A stretch of DNA of 64,000 bases from Gemmatimonadetes bacterium T265 (GTDB taxonomy: Bacteria; Gemmatimonadota; Gemmatimonadetes; Gemmatimonadales; Gemmatimonadaceae): assembly GCA_019973575.1 (NCBI GenBank), contig BPUI01000001.1:1624342-1688341 (forward strand), given 5' to 3'. The position numbers were made by a program, and so were the translations under genes. Below are positions 25,849-36,387 of this stretch, piece after piece (within the stretch, counting starts at the first letter, position 1; each line of letters starts with the position of its first letter). The notes under the pieces are model-generated. The model was not told the DNA's origin. It saw only the letters and a list, made by a program, of their open reading frames with translations, and ran no database searches.

Positions 25849-27509
25849 GCGGTCCGCCCCGTGTTGATGACGTTCACGTTGCGGAAGCGCGCCGGCACGC
25901 AGCCGTGGCTCACCGCGTTGCTCTGGCTCGGCTGCCCCTTGCCGTCGTTGTTCGCGCCGCTCAACAGGTACGACTTCGGCCCGCCGATCATGTCCATCCC
26001 GGTCCAGAATTCGGGCGTCCGCATCTGGTACGCCACGTCCTTGAGCATCCCGACGACCTTGCCCCCGCGGATCTCGTAGAAGAGCTGCCCGCCGAACTGC
26101 GCGTTGTAGCGCTGCTGGTCGATCGAGAAGCTGCCGTCGCCGACGATCGCGATCCCGCGGTCGGTCGCGGCGATGAGGTCCTCGTACGACTGCTCCTTCG
26201 CGCCCGGCAGCAGGCTCACGTTCGGCATGCGCTGGAACTGCACGTCACGCCAGCTCTGCGAGTACGAGTTGCCGTGGCTGCGCACCGGCCGCCCCTGCTG
26301 CGCGTACCACCACGCCAGGTAGGGCGCCTGCTCGCGCGTCGTCTGGTAGTCGACGACCACGCCGTCCTTGATGAGCGCGTACGTCTCGGGCTTCACGCCC
26401 TCGTCGTCCCACCCGCAGGCGGCGAGCGACCCGGGCTGCGCACGGTCGGCCTGGATGTTCATGAGCGGCGAGCCGTACTTCAGCTTGCCTAACACACGCT
26501 CGGGCGGCGTGACGAAGCTCGTCCCCGCGTAGTTGGCCTCGAAGCCCAACACGCGGTCCAGCTCGGTCGGGTGCGCGACGCTCTCGTGGATCGTGAGCCA
26601 GAGGTGCGACGGGTGCAGCACGAGGTCGTAGCGCCCCACCTCGACCGGCTTCGCCTTCAGCTTCTCCTGCGCCTCGGCCGCCCACCGCGCGCTCTGCCCG
26701 ACGAGGTCCGACCGCGTCACGTGCTCGTAGCCGAGCCCTCGCGGGGCGACCTCGGCGCTCTGACGCGTCTGGAAGTCGCGGTTGTCGCTCGATACCGCGG
26801 TGACGAGCACCGTGGGCGAGCTGCGGTAGAGCGTCTGCACCGTGTAGGTGCCGTCGGTCGAGGCGAAGCTCTTCTCCTCGCGGAGGAAGGTCATCCCCGA
26901 GTTGACGAACTTGGCGCCGCCCTTGAGCGCGGCCTCGTTGGCGGCGAGCAGGAGCGCGACCTTGTCGGCCACGGGGACCGTGAACGGGTCGACCTCGATC
27001 GGGCTCCGCCACTCGCCCGCCGCGGTGGGCGTGACGGGCGCGAGCGTGACCGGGCGGACCTGCGCGGCGCGGTTGGCGCGCGCCTGCGCGACCGCCTGGC
27101 GCGCGGCAGTCGCGACGCCGTCGGGGGTGAGGTCGCGGCTCGCCGCAAAGCCCCACGCGCCGTCGACGAGGGCGCGCACGCCGATCCCCTGCGTCTCGGT
27201 GTCGGCGAGCGCCTGGACGCGGCGCTCGCGGGTGAACACGGCCTGCGACCGGTTCTGCCCGACACGCGCGTCCGCGTAGCTCGCCCCCGCGCCCTTGGCC
27301 GAGTCGAGGGCGCGCATGAGCAGGTCGCGCACGCCCGGGTCGCCCGGCGAGGCGCCGTGCAGTGGCACGTAGCCGGCTGTGGCGTACGGGTCGGGGGCGA
27401 GCGACGTGGCGCCGACGCGCCGCGCGAGCGCGGCGGTGGCGGCCGCGGCGGCCGTGCCTTTGAGGAAGTCGCGACGGTGAAGGGACACGGGCGGGGCAAG
27501 GGTCAGCAC
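25845..27509 (-). CDS. TldD-type metalloprotease with Tat signal, locus 1
   Basis: A 554-residue zinc protease subunit. Near the N-terminus HRRDFLKGTAAAAATAALA is a twin-arginine signal, so the protein is probably exported folded; GTG 27488 is an alternative start. The zinc motif HESVAH lies about 300 residues in, followed by PTELDRVLGFEANYAGTSF. The C-terminal block NAVSHGCVPARFRNVNV contains a cysteine, a possible metal ligand. TldD/TldE degrade unfolded or small peptides (microcin B17, CcdA in E. coli, where both are cytoplasmic). Export of TldD while TldE lacks a signal suggests co-export or different location. Confidence 0.9.
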   Translation of the reverse strand: MLTLAPPVSLHRRDFLKGTAAAAATAALARRVGATSLAPDPYATAGYVPLHGASPGDPGVRDLLMRALDSAKGAGASYADARVGQNRSQAVFTRERRVQALADTETQGIGVRALVDGAWGFAASRDLTPDGVATAARQAVAQARANRAAQVRPVTLAPVTPTAAGEWRSPIEVDPFTVPVADKVALLLAANEAALKGGAKFVNSGMTFLREEKSFASTDGTYTVQTLYRSSPTVLVTAVSSDNRDFQTRQSAEVAPRGLGYEHVTRSDLVGQSARWAAEAQEKLKAKPVEVGRYDLVLHPSHLWLTIHESVAHPTELDRVLGFEANYAGTSFVTPPERVLGKLKYGSPLMNIQADRAQPGSLAACGWDDEGVKPETYALIKDGVVVDYQTTREQAPYLAWWYAQQGRPVRSHGNSYSQSWRDVQFQRMPNVSLLPGAKEQSYEDLIAATDRGIAIVGDGSFSIDQQRYNAQFGGQLFYEIRGGKVVGMLKDVAYQMRTPEFWTGMDMIGGPKSYLLSGANNDGKGQPSQSNAVSHGCVPARFRNVNVINTGRTA

Positions 27510-27604
27510 ACGGCGTCGGGCCCGGCTTGGGCGGACGACGTCAGATACGCACGGTCATCGCGTCGGCTACGCGGCAAAGTTCGGAAGCGCTGACGTACAA
27601 GTCA

Positions 27605-27677
27605 GACGTGTCGAAAAACAGCTAGAAGTTCTACACATTTCTTTGACACGTCGACGCCGACGACATACCGTTGAAAC
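27605..27677 (+). promoter_or_regulatory. Fic promoter with flanking inverted repeat
   Basis: This stretch is markedly AT-richer than the surroundings. TTGACA at 27643-27648 is a perfect -35 box; 16 bases later ATACCG at 27665-27670 could be the -10. That places transcription start at or next to the ATG at 27678, so the message would be leaderless. GACGTGTC at 27605-27612 and its complement GACACGTC at 27645-27652, the second overlapping the -35, make a wide dyad that would suit a repressor. Confidence 0.5.
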
Positions 27678-28832
27678 ATGTCGATAAATCGCGAGATCAT
27701 AGATATTTCGACAGCGCCGTGGCGACCGGACCGGCCGTACGATGCAATTCCGCTGTTGCCGCCCACCGCCGAACTCGAGACACGGCCAGTGCTGAAGCAG
27801 TGCCTCGCGGCCCGGGTGGCGCTCGCCGAACTCAATCAGGCCGCCGAGCTGATTCCGAATCCAGCCGTGCTCATCAACACGCTGCCGCTGTTGGAGGCCC
27901 AGGCCAGTTCGGAGATCGAAAACATTGTGACGACCGCCGATCAGCTCTTCCGCCACGCGCAGGGTGACGCGCCGGCGGACCCCGCGACGCGCGAGGCACT
28001 CCGCTATCGGCGCGCCTTGCTCGAAGGAGGCAACGCGATCCAACGGCGCCCGATCACGACCGGCACGGCCGAGGTGATCTGTACGCACATCAAGGGCGTC
28101 GAAATGCGCGTGCGTCGGGTGCCCGGAACGGCGCTCGCGAACACGGCAACGGGGTCGGTGATCTACACCCCGCCAGAGGGCGAGGCACGCCTCCGCGACC
28201 TGTTAGCCAACTGGGAGCACTTCCTCCACGACGAGTCCTCGCTCGACCCACTCGTTCGCCTGGCGGTCGCCCACTACCAGTTCGAGGCCATCCACCCGTT
28301 CACCGACGGCAACGGGCGCACGGGGCGCGTGCTGAACAGCCTGTTCCTCGTCGAGCAGGGGTTACTGACGCAGCCCATCCTTTACCTGAGCCGGTACATC
28401 ATCCGCCACAAGGCGGACTACTACCGGCTCCTTCTCGACGTGACGCGCACGGGCGAGTGGGAACCCTGGCTGCTCTACATGCTGCGCGGCGTGGAAGAGA
28501 CGGCCCTGTGGACGTCGGCCAAGATCGCCGCCGTGCGCCGCCTCGCGGCCGCGACGGCGGCCTACGTGCGGCACGCACTTCCCAAGGTGTACAGCCGCGA
28601 GCTGGTCGACGCCGTGTTCGCGCAGCCGTACTGTCGCATCGGCAACCTCGTCGACCACGGCATCGCGCGGCGCGAGACGGCATCGCGGTACCTGAAGGCG
28701 CTGACCCAGATCGGCGTCCTGCGCGAGGAGGCGGTCGGGCGGGAGCGGCTGTTCCGCAACCCGCGGCTCGTCGACCTGCTGACGCGGGACCCCAACGACT
28801 TCGCCCCCTTCCCGGCGACGCCGATTTCGTGA
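27678..28832 (+). CDS. Fic-family protein (AMPylase-type)
   Basis: A 384-residue cytoplasmic protein. His206 begins the motif HPFTDGNGRTGR, the full Fic active site for transfer of AMP from ATP to a protein hydroxyl. An inhibitory helix motif (S/T)xxxE(G/N) is present at residues 77-82 as SSEIEN, in front of the Fic core, so this is a class II, self-inhibited enzyme. A winged-helix-like C-terminal region (about residues 310-370) is common in this family, which includes SoFic-like proteins. It has several rare TTA codons not in the CGTTAGGC motif and AT-rich upstream DNA, a hint of acquisition by transfer. Confidence 0.92.
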   Translation: MSINREIIDISTAPWRPDRPYDAIPLLPPTAELETRPVLKQCLAARVALAELNQAAELIPNPAVLINTLPLLEAQASSEIENIVTTADQLFRHAQGDAPADPATREALRYRRALLEGGNAIQRRPITTGTAEVICTHIKGVEMRVRRVPGTALANTATGSVIYTPPEGEARLRDLLANWEHFLHDESSLDPLVRLAVAHYQFEAIHPFTDGNGRTGRVLNSLFLVEQGLLTQPILYLSRYIIRHKADYYRLLLDVTRTGEWEPWLLYMLRGVEETALWTSAKIAAVRRLAAATAAYVRHALPKVYSRELVDAVFAQPYCRIGNLVDHGIARRETASRYLKALTQIGVLREEAVGRERLFRNPRLVDLLTRDPNDFAPFPATPIS

Positions 28833-28862
28833 CGCCCGGGCGGGCCCCGCCGTCCACGGCTC

Positions 28863-30800
28863 GTGCCTACCCCGCCGCCGCCCGCCGTCGCCCGGCAGAG
28901 CGCGTACGTCCTCGCCGGGACGGCGGTCGGGATGTTCGCGTACGAACTGGCGAAGTCGGTCCTCCTGCCGGGGCTCACGCTGTGGCAGTCGCACGCGATC
29001 ACGATCGCCGTCAGCAGCGTCGGGGCGGCCGTCGCGGCGCACCGCGCGCTCGGCGCACAGGCGCGGCTGCACGCCCTCGCCGCGGCCGAGGCGAACGCGG
29101 CGCGCTACGGCGTGCTCTTCGACGCGAGCCCGCGGCCGATGTGGGTCTACGACGTCGAGACCACCGCCTTCCTCGCCGTCAACGAGGCGGCGCTCCGGCA
29201 GTACGGGTACACACGCGACGAGTTCCTTGCGCGCACGATCCGCGACGTCCGCCCGGACGCGGACGTCGCGACGCTCGACGCGCACCTCGCGACGATGCCG
29301 CCCGGCTACAACCCATCGGGCACGTGGCGGCACCAGACCAGGGCGGGCGCCGTGCTCGACGTCGAGATCACGTCGCACCCGGTCGAGTGGGAGGGGCGCC
29401 CGGCGCGCCTCGTCCTCATCAACGACGTCACGAGGCGCGCCCAGCTCGAGGCGCAGCTCGCCTACCAGGCGTTCCACGACGGGCTCACCGGCCTCGCCAA
29501 CCGCGCCCTCTTCCGCGACCGCGTCGACCACGCGCTCGAGCGCGCCCGCGGCGCGCGCGCCGGGGCCACGGTGGAGTACGTCGCCGTCCTCTTCCTCGAC
29601 CTCGACAACTTCAAGGCGGTCAACGACTCGCTCGGCCACGCCGAAGGCGACCGGCTGCTGCGGCACGTGGCCGACCGTCTGCGGCGCGCCACGCGCGGCT
29701 TCGACACCGTGGCGCGGCTCGGCGGGGACGAGTTCGCCGTGCTGCTCGAAGGGCTCACGGCCCCGGACGACGCGCAGGTGGTCGCGGCGCGCGTGCAGGC
29801 CGCGCTCGCCGCGCCCGGCGCCGGGGCCGAGCGCGACGCCCGCGCGCAGGCGAGCCTCGGGCTGGCGCACGCGACGCCGGAGGTGACCGCCGACGAACTG
29901 CTGCGCAACGCCGACACGGCGATGTACGCGGCCAAGTCGGCGGGGAAGGGGCGCTCCGCGCTCTTCGTGCCGAGCATGCACCAGGCGGTGGTCGCCCGAC
30001 GCGAGCTCGAGCGCGACCTGCGCGACACGCTCGAACACCCGGCGTACCCGGGGCTCTCGCTGGCCTACCAGCCGGTGGTCGAACTCGCGGGCGGCGGGGT
30101 GGTCGGGGTCGAAGCGCTCTTCCGCTGGCGGCACCCGGAGCGCGGCCCCGTGTCGCCCGCGGACTCGATCCCCATGGCCGAGGAGTCGGGGCTCATCGTG
30201 CCACTCGGGAGCTGGGTGCTGCGCGAGGCGTGTCGCCAGCTCGCCGCGTGGCGGGCGCAGCGTGCCGCGGCGGCCGGCGCGGTCAAGATGTCGGTGAACG
30301 TCTCGGGGCGGCAGCTCGAAGACCCGGCGTTCGCCGATGAGGTGGCCGCGGTGCTCGCGGAGTTCGGCCTCCCGGCGCACCGCCTCACGCTCGAGGTCAC
30401 CGAGACCGCCGTCATGCGCGACACCGCGCGCTCGGTCGCCGCCCTGCACGCCCTCAAGGCGCTCGGCGTCGGCGTCGCGCTCGACGACTTCGGCACCGGG
30501 TACTCGTCGCTCAGCTACCTCCAGCAGTTCCCGATCGACGTGCTGAAGATCGACAAGCGGTTCGTCGACGGGGTGGCGTCGGGCGGGGAGGACGCGGCGC
30601 TCGCCCGGACGATCGTCGCGCTCGGGCAGACGCTCGGGCTGCGCACGGTGGCCGAAGGCGTCGAGACGGCCGAACAGCGCGACGCGCTCGCGGGGTTCGG
30701 GTGCCTGCTGGGGCAGGGGTACCTGTTCGCGCGGCCGCTCCCGGCGGACGAGGCGGGGCGGCTGCTCGCACGGCCGGCCGGGGTCGCGCGGGGCGGCTGA
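28863..30800 (+). CDS. PAS-GGDEF-EAL cyclic di-GMP protein
   Basis: A 645-residue protein with a GTG start. Two hydrophobic segments near residues 12-60 suggest membrane association. A PAS domain covers about 80-190. The GGDEF site is intact (G287-G288-D289-E290-F291) with the inhibitory I-site RGFD at 278-281, exactly five residues in front. The EAL domain starts after residue 400; GVEALFRW, the loop DDFGTGYSSL and KIDKRFV are intact. It could both make and break cyclic di-GMP. It follows the fic gene after 30 bp and may be co-transcribed. Confidence 0.93.
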   Translation: MPTPPPPAVARQSAYVLAGTAVGMFAYELAKSVLLPGLTLWQSHAITIAVSSVGAAVAAHRALGAQARLHALAAAEANAARYGVLFDASPRPMWVYDVETTAFLAVNEAALRQYGYTRDEFLARTIRDVRPDADVATLDAHLATMPPGYNPSGTWRHQTRAGAVLDVEITSHPVEWEGRPARLVLINDVTRRAQLEAQLAYQAFHDGLTGLANRALFRDRVDHALERARGARAGATVEYVAVLFLDLDNFKAVNDSLGHAEGDRLLRHVADRLRRATRGFDTVARLGGDEFAVLLEGLTAPDDAQVVAARVQAALAAPGAGAERDARAQASLGLAHATPEVTADELLRNADTAMYAAKSAGKGRSALFVPSMHQAVVARRELERDLRDTLEHPAYPGLSLAYQPVVELAGGGVVGVEALFRWRHPERGPVSPADSIPMAEESGLIVPLGSWVLREACRQLAAWRAQRAAAAGAVKMSVNVSGRQLEDPAFADEVAAVLAEFGLPAHRLTLEVTETAVMRDTARSVAALHALKALGVGVALDDFGTGYSSLSYLQQFPIDVLKIDKRFVDGVASGGEDAALARTIVALGQTLGLRTVAEGVETAEQRDALAGFGCLLGQGYLFARPLPADEAGRLLARPAGVARGG

Positions 30801-30923
30801 GGGGCGCCGCCGGCTGCTGGGCGAGCGGGTGCCCGGGATGTACCGGCCCACGGCGGACGAAATGTGGGCCGACGAACGGTGACGCCGGGACGCGCGTAGT
30901 AAGCGCGTAGGCACCTACGACGC

Positions 30924-30973
30924 GCCGGCGGACCGCCGGCGGGCCCGGCGGCGCAACGTTCTGCGCCGCCGGG
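30924..30973. terminator. Two adjacent hairpins after the GGDEF-EAL gene
   Basis: GCCGGCGG/CCGCCGGC (30924-30940) and, directly after, a perfect 12-bp stem CCCGGCGGCGCA with loop ACGTTC and its complement (30944-30973). There is no T-run. Placed between the GGDEF-EAL gene and the TonB-type receptor gene, they may end the upstream transcript or act in the leader of the receptor. Confidence 0.45.
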
Positions 30974-31027
30974 CTGTCGTATGCGCGACCCCCGTTGCGC
31001 GTCCCGCTCTCCGTCCCTCTCGACTTC

Positions 31028-33517
31028 ATGTCTTCCCGTCGCGGGCTGCTCGTCGCCGCGTCCTGTTTTGTCGCGCCCGCGGCCGTGCGGGCGCAAACGC
31101 GCGGCGAGTTGCGCGGCACCGTGGTCGCCGCCGTCTCGGGGCAGCCGGTCGCGTCGGCGTCGGTCGCCGTGCGGCGCGTCGCCGGCGGAGGAGGCGCCGC
31201 CAGCGGGGGCGCCGACACCGCGCTCGCCGGGGGCGCGACCGCCCGCGCGGACGGCACGTTCCGCGTCGAGCGGCTGCGCCCGGGGCGGTACACGCTCCGC
31301 GTGCGCGCGCTCGGCTACGCCCCGCTCGTGCGCGCGGTGACCGTCCCCGACGCGGGCGGCCCCGTCGACCTCGGGCGCCTCGCGCTCGCGACGGTCGCCG
31401 CGCAGCTCGGCGGCGTCAAGGTCGAAGGGCAGCAGGAGCAGGCCACGCTCGCCCCCGACCGCAACACCTTCCAGACCAAGGACCTCCCGGCCGCCGCGGG
31501 GGGCACGGCGATCGACGTGCTGCGCAACGTGCCGCAGGTGGAGGTCGACACCGACAACAACGTGTCGGTGCGCGGTAACCAGAACGTCACGGTCCAGATC
31601 AACGGTCGCCCGACGCCGCTCAAGGGACAGCAGTTAGGCAACTACCTCGCGCAGCTGCCGGCCAACCTCGTCGCCAAGGTCGACGTGGTCACCAACCCGT
31701 CGGCCAAGAACGACCCCGACGGCCAGGCCGGGATCATCAACATCACGCTCACCCAGCGCACGGACCTCGGCACGAGCGGCGGCGTCCAGGCGTCGACGTC
31801 GACCACGGGCCTCGTCAACCTCAACGGGAACGTGGGGCGGCAGCAGGGGCCGTGGACCGGGTTCGCGAGCTACGGCTTCTTCCACGACAACCGCCACTCG
31901 TCGGGCACGTCCGACCAGTTCAACGGCGGCGACGTCCCGTCGACGCTGGCCTCGACGCTCACGGGGCGCCAGCGGCCGCAGTTCCACAGCGCGACGCTCC
32001 GCGGCGAGTACAAGCTCGCCGAACACGACGCGCTCGCGGCCGACGTGGTCTTCAACACCGGCGCGTTCCGGCGCACGAGCGACGCGGCCTACGTCGCCGC
32101 CGACGCGTTCGGCACGCCGACGGCGCGGTACGCGCAGTTCACCAGCTCGCGCTACCCGAGCACGACGGGCGACTACGCGCTCGCCTACCGGCACACGGTC
32201 GACCCCGAGAAGAACGCGCTCTCGGTCGAGCTGCGCCTGAACGACGCACAGCCCGGGTTCGACAGCCAGATCGTGCCGCAGTCGGTCGCGACCACACAGG
32301 CGGCGACCGCGCCGGCGGCCGGCGTCCCGACGCGCACCACGGAGCGCGAGCGCACGCCGACGTGGCGGTTCCAGACCGACTGGACGCGCGGCCTCGGCGC
32401 GAACACGAAGCTCGAGGCCGGCCTGCTGGGCATCCGTCGCCGCCAGTCGGCCGCGTTCAGCGCGGCGGCCGATTCGGGCGCGGGTTACGCCGACCTCGCG
32501 GGGCAGGACAACGCGTTCACGTATCACGAGAACGTCGCGTCGGTGTACAGCGTGCTGACGCAGAAGGCGGGGCCGTGGCAGTTCCAGGGCGGGCTCCGGC
32601 TGGAGCAGGCGACGACCCGCTTCGACCTCGCGGCGGCGACCGCCGGCGCGGAGGGGCAGCACTTCGACAACGGCTACAAGAGCGCGTTCCCGAGCGCGCT
32701 CGTCGCCTACAACCTCGACCCGACGCAGCAGGTCAAGGCGAGCTACTCGCGGCGCATCAACCGGCCGGACCCGTCGCAGCTCAACCCGTTCGTCGAGCGC
32801 CAGGACGCGTACAGCATCTTCCAGGGCAACCCGACGCTCCGCCCGGAGTACACGGACTCGTACGAGCTGGGCTACCAGCGCTCGTTCGCGAAGGGCTCGC
32901 TGCAGATCAGCCCGTACTACCGCCACACGCCGCACGCGGTGCGCTATATCCGCACGGTCGACACGGCGGGGGTCACGCGCGCGACGTTCGCCAACGTGGC
33001 GCTCAGCACCTCCTACGGCACCGACCTCAACGGGACGCTGCGGCTCGCGCGGTTCACGCTCTTCGGCGGGGGGAGCGTGTTCGGGGTGTCGACGGACGCG
33101 CACAACGTGACGCCTGACGTCTCGTTCCGCGGGGCCGGGTGGAACGCGCGCGGCAACGCCACCTTCAAGGCCACGCCGCTCGTCGACCTGCAGGCGTTCG
33201 TGTTCTACCGCGCGCCGCAGGCGGTCGAAGGGGGGCGGATGCGCGGCTTCACGTGGAACTCGCTCGCGCTCAAGCGCAAGCTCGGCGGCGACCAGACGAC
33301 GCTCACGCTCTCCGCGCAGGACCCGTTCAACCTCGTCGCGTTCGGGATGCGGACGGTGAACGGGCCGCTCGTGCTGACGACGGACCAGCACTTCGGCGCG
33401 CGGTCGCTCCGCGTCAGCTTCAATCACACGTTCGGCAAACCGCCGCAGTTCCGCCCGCAGACCAACGACGCCGGGGAGCAGCAGCCGCAGGGCGGCGGGG
33501 GCGGGCCGCCGGGGTGA
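31028..33517 (+). CDS. TonB-dependent receptor-like outer-membrane protein
   Basis: An 829-residue outer-membrane protein. Start ATG 31028 gives a signal peptide (MSSRRGLLVAASCFVAPAA, cleavage at VRAQ). Residues 30-125 form a carboxypeptidase regulatory-like domain (GELRGTVVAAVSGQPVASAS, with a glycine-rich insertion). A plug domain follows (DVLRNVPQVEVDTDNNVSVR, QINGRPTPLKG, VVTNPSAKNDPDGQAGIINI). The rest is an outer-membrane beta-barrel family 3 domain. This group imports or senses peptides, siderophores or carbohydrates. The C-terminus is Gly/Pro-rich, without a clear terminal aromatic residue. Confidence 0.92.
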   Translation: MSSRRGLLVAASCFVAPAAVRAQTRGELRGTVVAAVSGQPVASASVAVRRVAGGGGAASGGADTALAGGATARADGTFRVERLRPGRYTLRVRALGYAPLVRAVTVPDAGGPVDLGRLALATVAAQLGGVKVEGQQEQATLAPDRNTFQTKDLPAAAGGTAIDVLRNVPQVEVDTDNNVSVRGNQNVTVQINGRPTPLKGQQLGNYLAQLPANLVAKVDVVTNPSAKNDPDGQAGIINITLTQRTDLGTSGGVQASTSTTGLVNLNGNVGRQQGPWTGFASYGFFHDNRHSSGTSDQFNGGDVPSTLASTLTGRQRPQFHSATLRGEYKLAEHDALAADVVFNTGAFRRTSDAAYVAADAFGTPTARYAQFTSSRYPSTTGDYALAYRHTVDPEKNALSVELRLNDAQPGFDSQIVPQSVATTQAATAPAAGVPTRTTERERTPTWRFQTDWTRGLGANTKLEAGLLGIRRRQSAAFSAAADSGAGYADLAGQDNAFTYHENVASVYSVLTQKAGPWQFQGGLRLEQATTRFDLAAATAGAEGQHFDNGYKSAFPSALVAYNLDPTQQVKASYSRRINRPDPSQLNPFVERQDAYSIFQGNPTLRPEYTDSYELGYQRSFAKGSLQISPYYRHTPHAVRYIRTVDTAGVTRATFANVALSTSYGTDLNGTLRLARFTLFGGGSVFGVSTDAHNVTPDVSFRGAGWNARGNATFKATPLVDLQAFVFYRAPQAVEGGRMRGFTWNSLALKRKLGGDQTTLTLSAQDPFNLVAFGMRTVNGPLVLTTDQHFGARSLRVSFNHTFGKPPQFRPQTNDAGEQQPQGGGGGPPG

Positions 33518-33587
33518 GCCGCGGTGTGCGGGGGGAGCCGGCTCGGCTACCTTGCGCGGACAGGCACCCGTATACGGAGGAGCGCAC

Positions 33588-34163
33588 ATGACGACGGCCG
33601 TCGGCACCGAGCGGATTACCGCGGCGGACTTCCTTCACCACCCGGCGGCCAAGGGGCCGTCGGAACTCGTGCACGGGGAGATCCGGATCTTGGCACCCGC
33701 AGGCGGCCGGCACGGGGGAATCGCCGGCAACATTTTTCGTGCGCTCGACCGTTACGTCGAGCCGCGCGCCCTTGGCCGATGCTTCCCAGACGGGACCGGC
33801 TTCGCCCTCCCGCCCGACGACGACGTCGTCCGGTCGCCGGACGCTGCGTTCGTGCGTGTGGGACGGCTGTCGGACGACGAGCTACCCGATGGGTGGATTC
33901 CGCTCGCGCCCGATTTCGTCGCGGAGGTGCTCTCGCCGAGCGAGACGCACTCCGAGGTCATGGAGAAGATCGACGACTACTTCGCCGGCGGGACGGCGTT
34001 GGCCTGGATCGTCGACCCGCGCCGGCGCGGGGTGGAGGTGCACGCGGCCGGTCAACCGATTCGTTGGGTGCCCTGGGGCACGACGCTCGACGGCGCGCCC
34101 GTGCTCCCCGACTTCCGCGTCGCCGTCGCGGATCTGTTCAAGGGTGTGATCCCGCAGCCCTGA
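33588..34163 (+). CDS. Uma2-family (DUF820) endonuclease-like protein
   Basis: A 191-residue protein; ATG 33588 follows GGAGGAG at the right spacing. Family features are LVHGEIRILAPAGGRHG, SPDAAFVRVGRL, the core DFVAEVLSPSETHSEVMEKI and GTALAWIVDPRRRGVEVH. The D...E-x-(V/L) and later K are the PD-(D/E)XK nuclease residues. These proteins are abundant in cyanobacteria and soil bacteria, probably as nuclease-like or mobile-related genes, without known biological role. Confidence 0.9.
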   Translation: MTTAVGTERITAADFLHHPAAKGPSELVHGEIRILAPAGGRHGGIAGNIFRALDRYVEPRALGRCFPDGTGFALPPDDDVVRSPDAAFVRVGRLSDDELPDGWIPLAPDFVAEVLSPSETHSEVMEKIDDYFAGGTALAWIVDPRRRGVEVHAAGQPIRWVPWGTTLDGAPVLPDFRVAVADLFKGVIPQP

Positions 34164-34217
34164 CCGCCGCGCGCCACCGACTGCAACGGCCGGCGCGCGC
34201 GGGCCGTAGGTAGGCCG

Positions 34218-35267
<1,050 letters not shown>

Positions 35268-35295
35268 GCCGCTACGTCGTTCCGGGCATCAAGTG

Positions 35296-35321
35296 TGTCA
35301 TCCTGAGCGTAGCGAAGGATC
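35296..35321 (+). repeat. REP-like element, single arm
   Basis: TGTCATCCTGAGCGTAGCG followed by AAGGATC matches one arm of the REP palindrome seen at 8.3 kb, with one substitution. No second arm is visible within 150 bp, so it is a half element. It lies inside the MoxR-DUF58 spacer. Confidence 0.7.
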
Positions 35322-35451
35322 CTGCGTGTGGAACGTGGGGCAATGTGTTCGCGCGGGGCGGGCGGCCGGGACGGCCGATCGCCCCGCGCCGCGCGGGGGC
35401 GGGGATCGGCGGTACGCCTAACATCGTGTCCGTGGGCGCGACGCTGACGGC

Positions 35452-36387
35452 ATGAGCTACGCGCCGCTGCTCGACGAGTTGCGCGGGCTGCGATGGCCGG
35501 CGCGGCGGCGGGTGCCCGGGGTGCTGCCCGGCGCGCACCCCGCGCGGCTGCGCGGGCCGGGCGGGGAGTTCAGCGAGTACCGCGCGTACCGGCAGGGGGA
35601 CGACCCGCGGCGGCTGGACTGGCGGCTGCTGGCGCGGAGCGACCGGGCGTACGTGCGGCTCGCGGACGATCATGCGCTGCTGCCGACGGTGTGCGTGGTC
35701 GACGCGAGTCTGTCGATGGCGTACCCGGACGCGGAGACGGTGCGGGGCGATGCGGGGCGGCTGCGCGCCCCGCAAGTGCGTACCAAGTGGCAGGCGGCGT
35801 GCGCGCTCGCGGTCGGGCTCGCGGGGGTGGCGCACGCGGCCGGAGACCCGGTGGGGCTCGTCGTCGGGGGGCGCGCGGGCGACGGACGCGACATGCCCCG
35901 GGTGCTCGCGCCGCGGTCGCGGCGCGGCGTGGTGCTCGAGCTCGCGCGGGCGTTGGACGCGACGACGCCGGCCGCCGCGGGTGGGCTCGCCGCGTTGATG
36001 GCGCGGGTGCCGGGCGGTGTGGGCACGCGCGTCGTGCTGATCGGCGACTTTCTGGACGACGATCCTGGCGCCGCGCGGCGGGCCGCGGCCGCGCACGTGG
36101 CGGGTGGGGGTGAGGTGTACGCGGTCCACGTGGTCGCGGCCGAGGAAGTGGAGCCGCCGCCGGGGCTGCGGGTCGCGGTCGACCCGGAAGACGCGCGGGT
36201 GCGCCGAGCGATGGACGCGGGCGCGAGGGCGGAGTACGCGGCGCGGTTCGCCGAGTGGCGGCTGGAGCTGGCGCGCGCGTGGCGGGGGGCGGGGGCGGCG
36301 TACGCGCTCGTACGGACGGACGAGCCGGCGGGGCGCGTGGTACGGCGCGTCGTGCAGGGCGCGACGGGCGACGGGGCCGCCGCGTGA
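35452..36387 (+). CDS. DUF58-domain protein
   Basis: A 311-residue protein. The DUF58 signature YRQGDDPRRLDWRLLARSD is at residues about 43-61. The following PTVCVVDASLSMAYPDAE resembles the metal-binding DxSxS site of von Willebrand factor A domains. It overlaps the next gene by 4 bp. DUF58 proteins partner MoxR ATPases; they may help assemble or maintain envelope complexes. No membrane helix is present in this copy. Confidence 0.9.
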   Translation: MSYAPLLDELRGLRWPARRRVPGVLPGAHPARLRGPGGEFSEYRAYRQGDDPRRLDWRLLARSDRAYVRLADDHALLPTVCVVDASLSMAYPDAETVRGDAGRLRAPQVRTKWQAACALAVGLAGVAHAAGDPVGLVVGGRAGDGRDMPRVLAPRSRRGVVLELARALDATTPAAAGGLAALMARVPGGVGTRVVLIGDFLDDDPGAARRAAAAHVAGGGEVYAVHVVAAEEVEPPPGLRVAVDPEDARVRRAMDAGARAEYAARFAEWRLELARAWRGAGAAYALVRTDEPAGRVVRRVVQGATGDGAAA

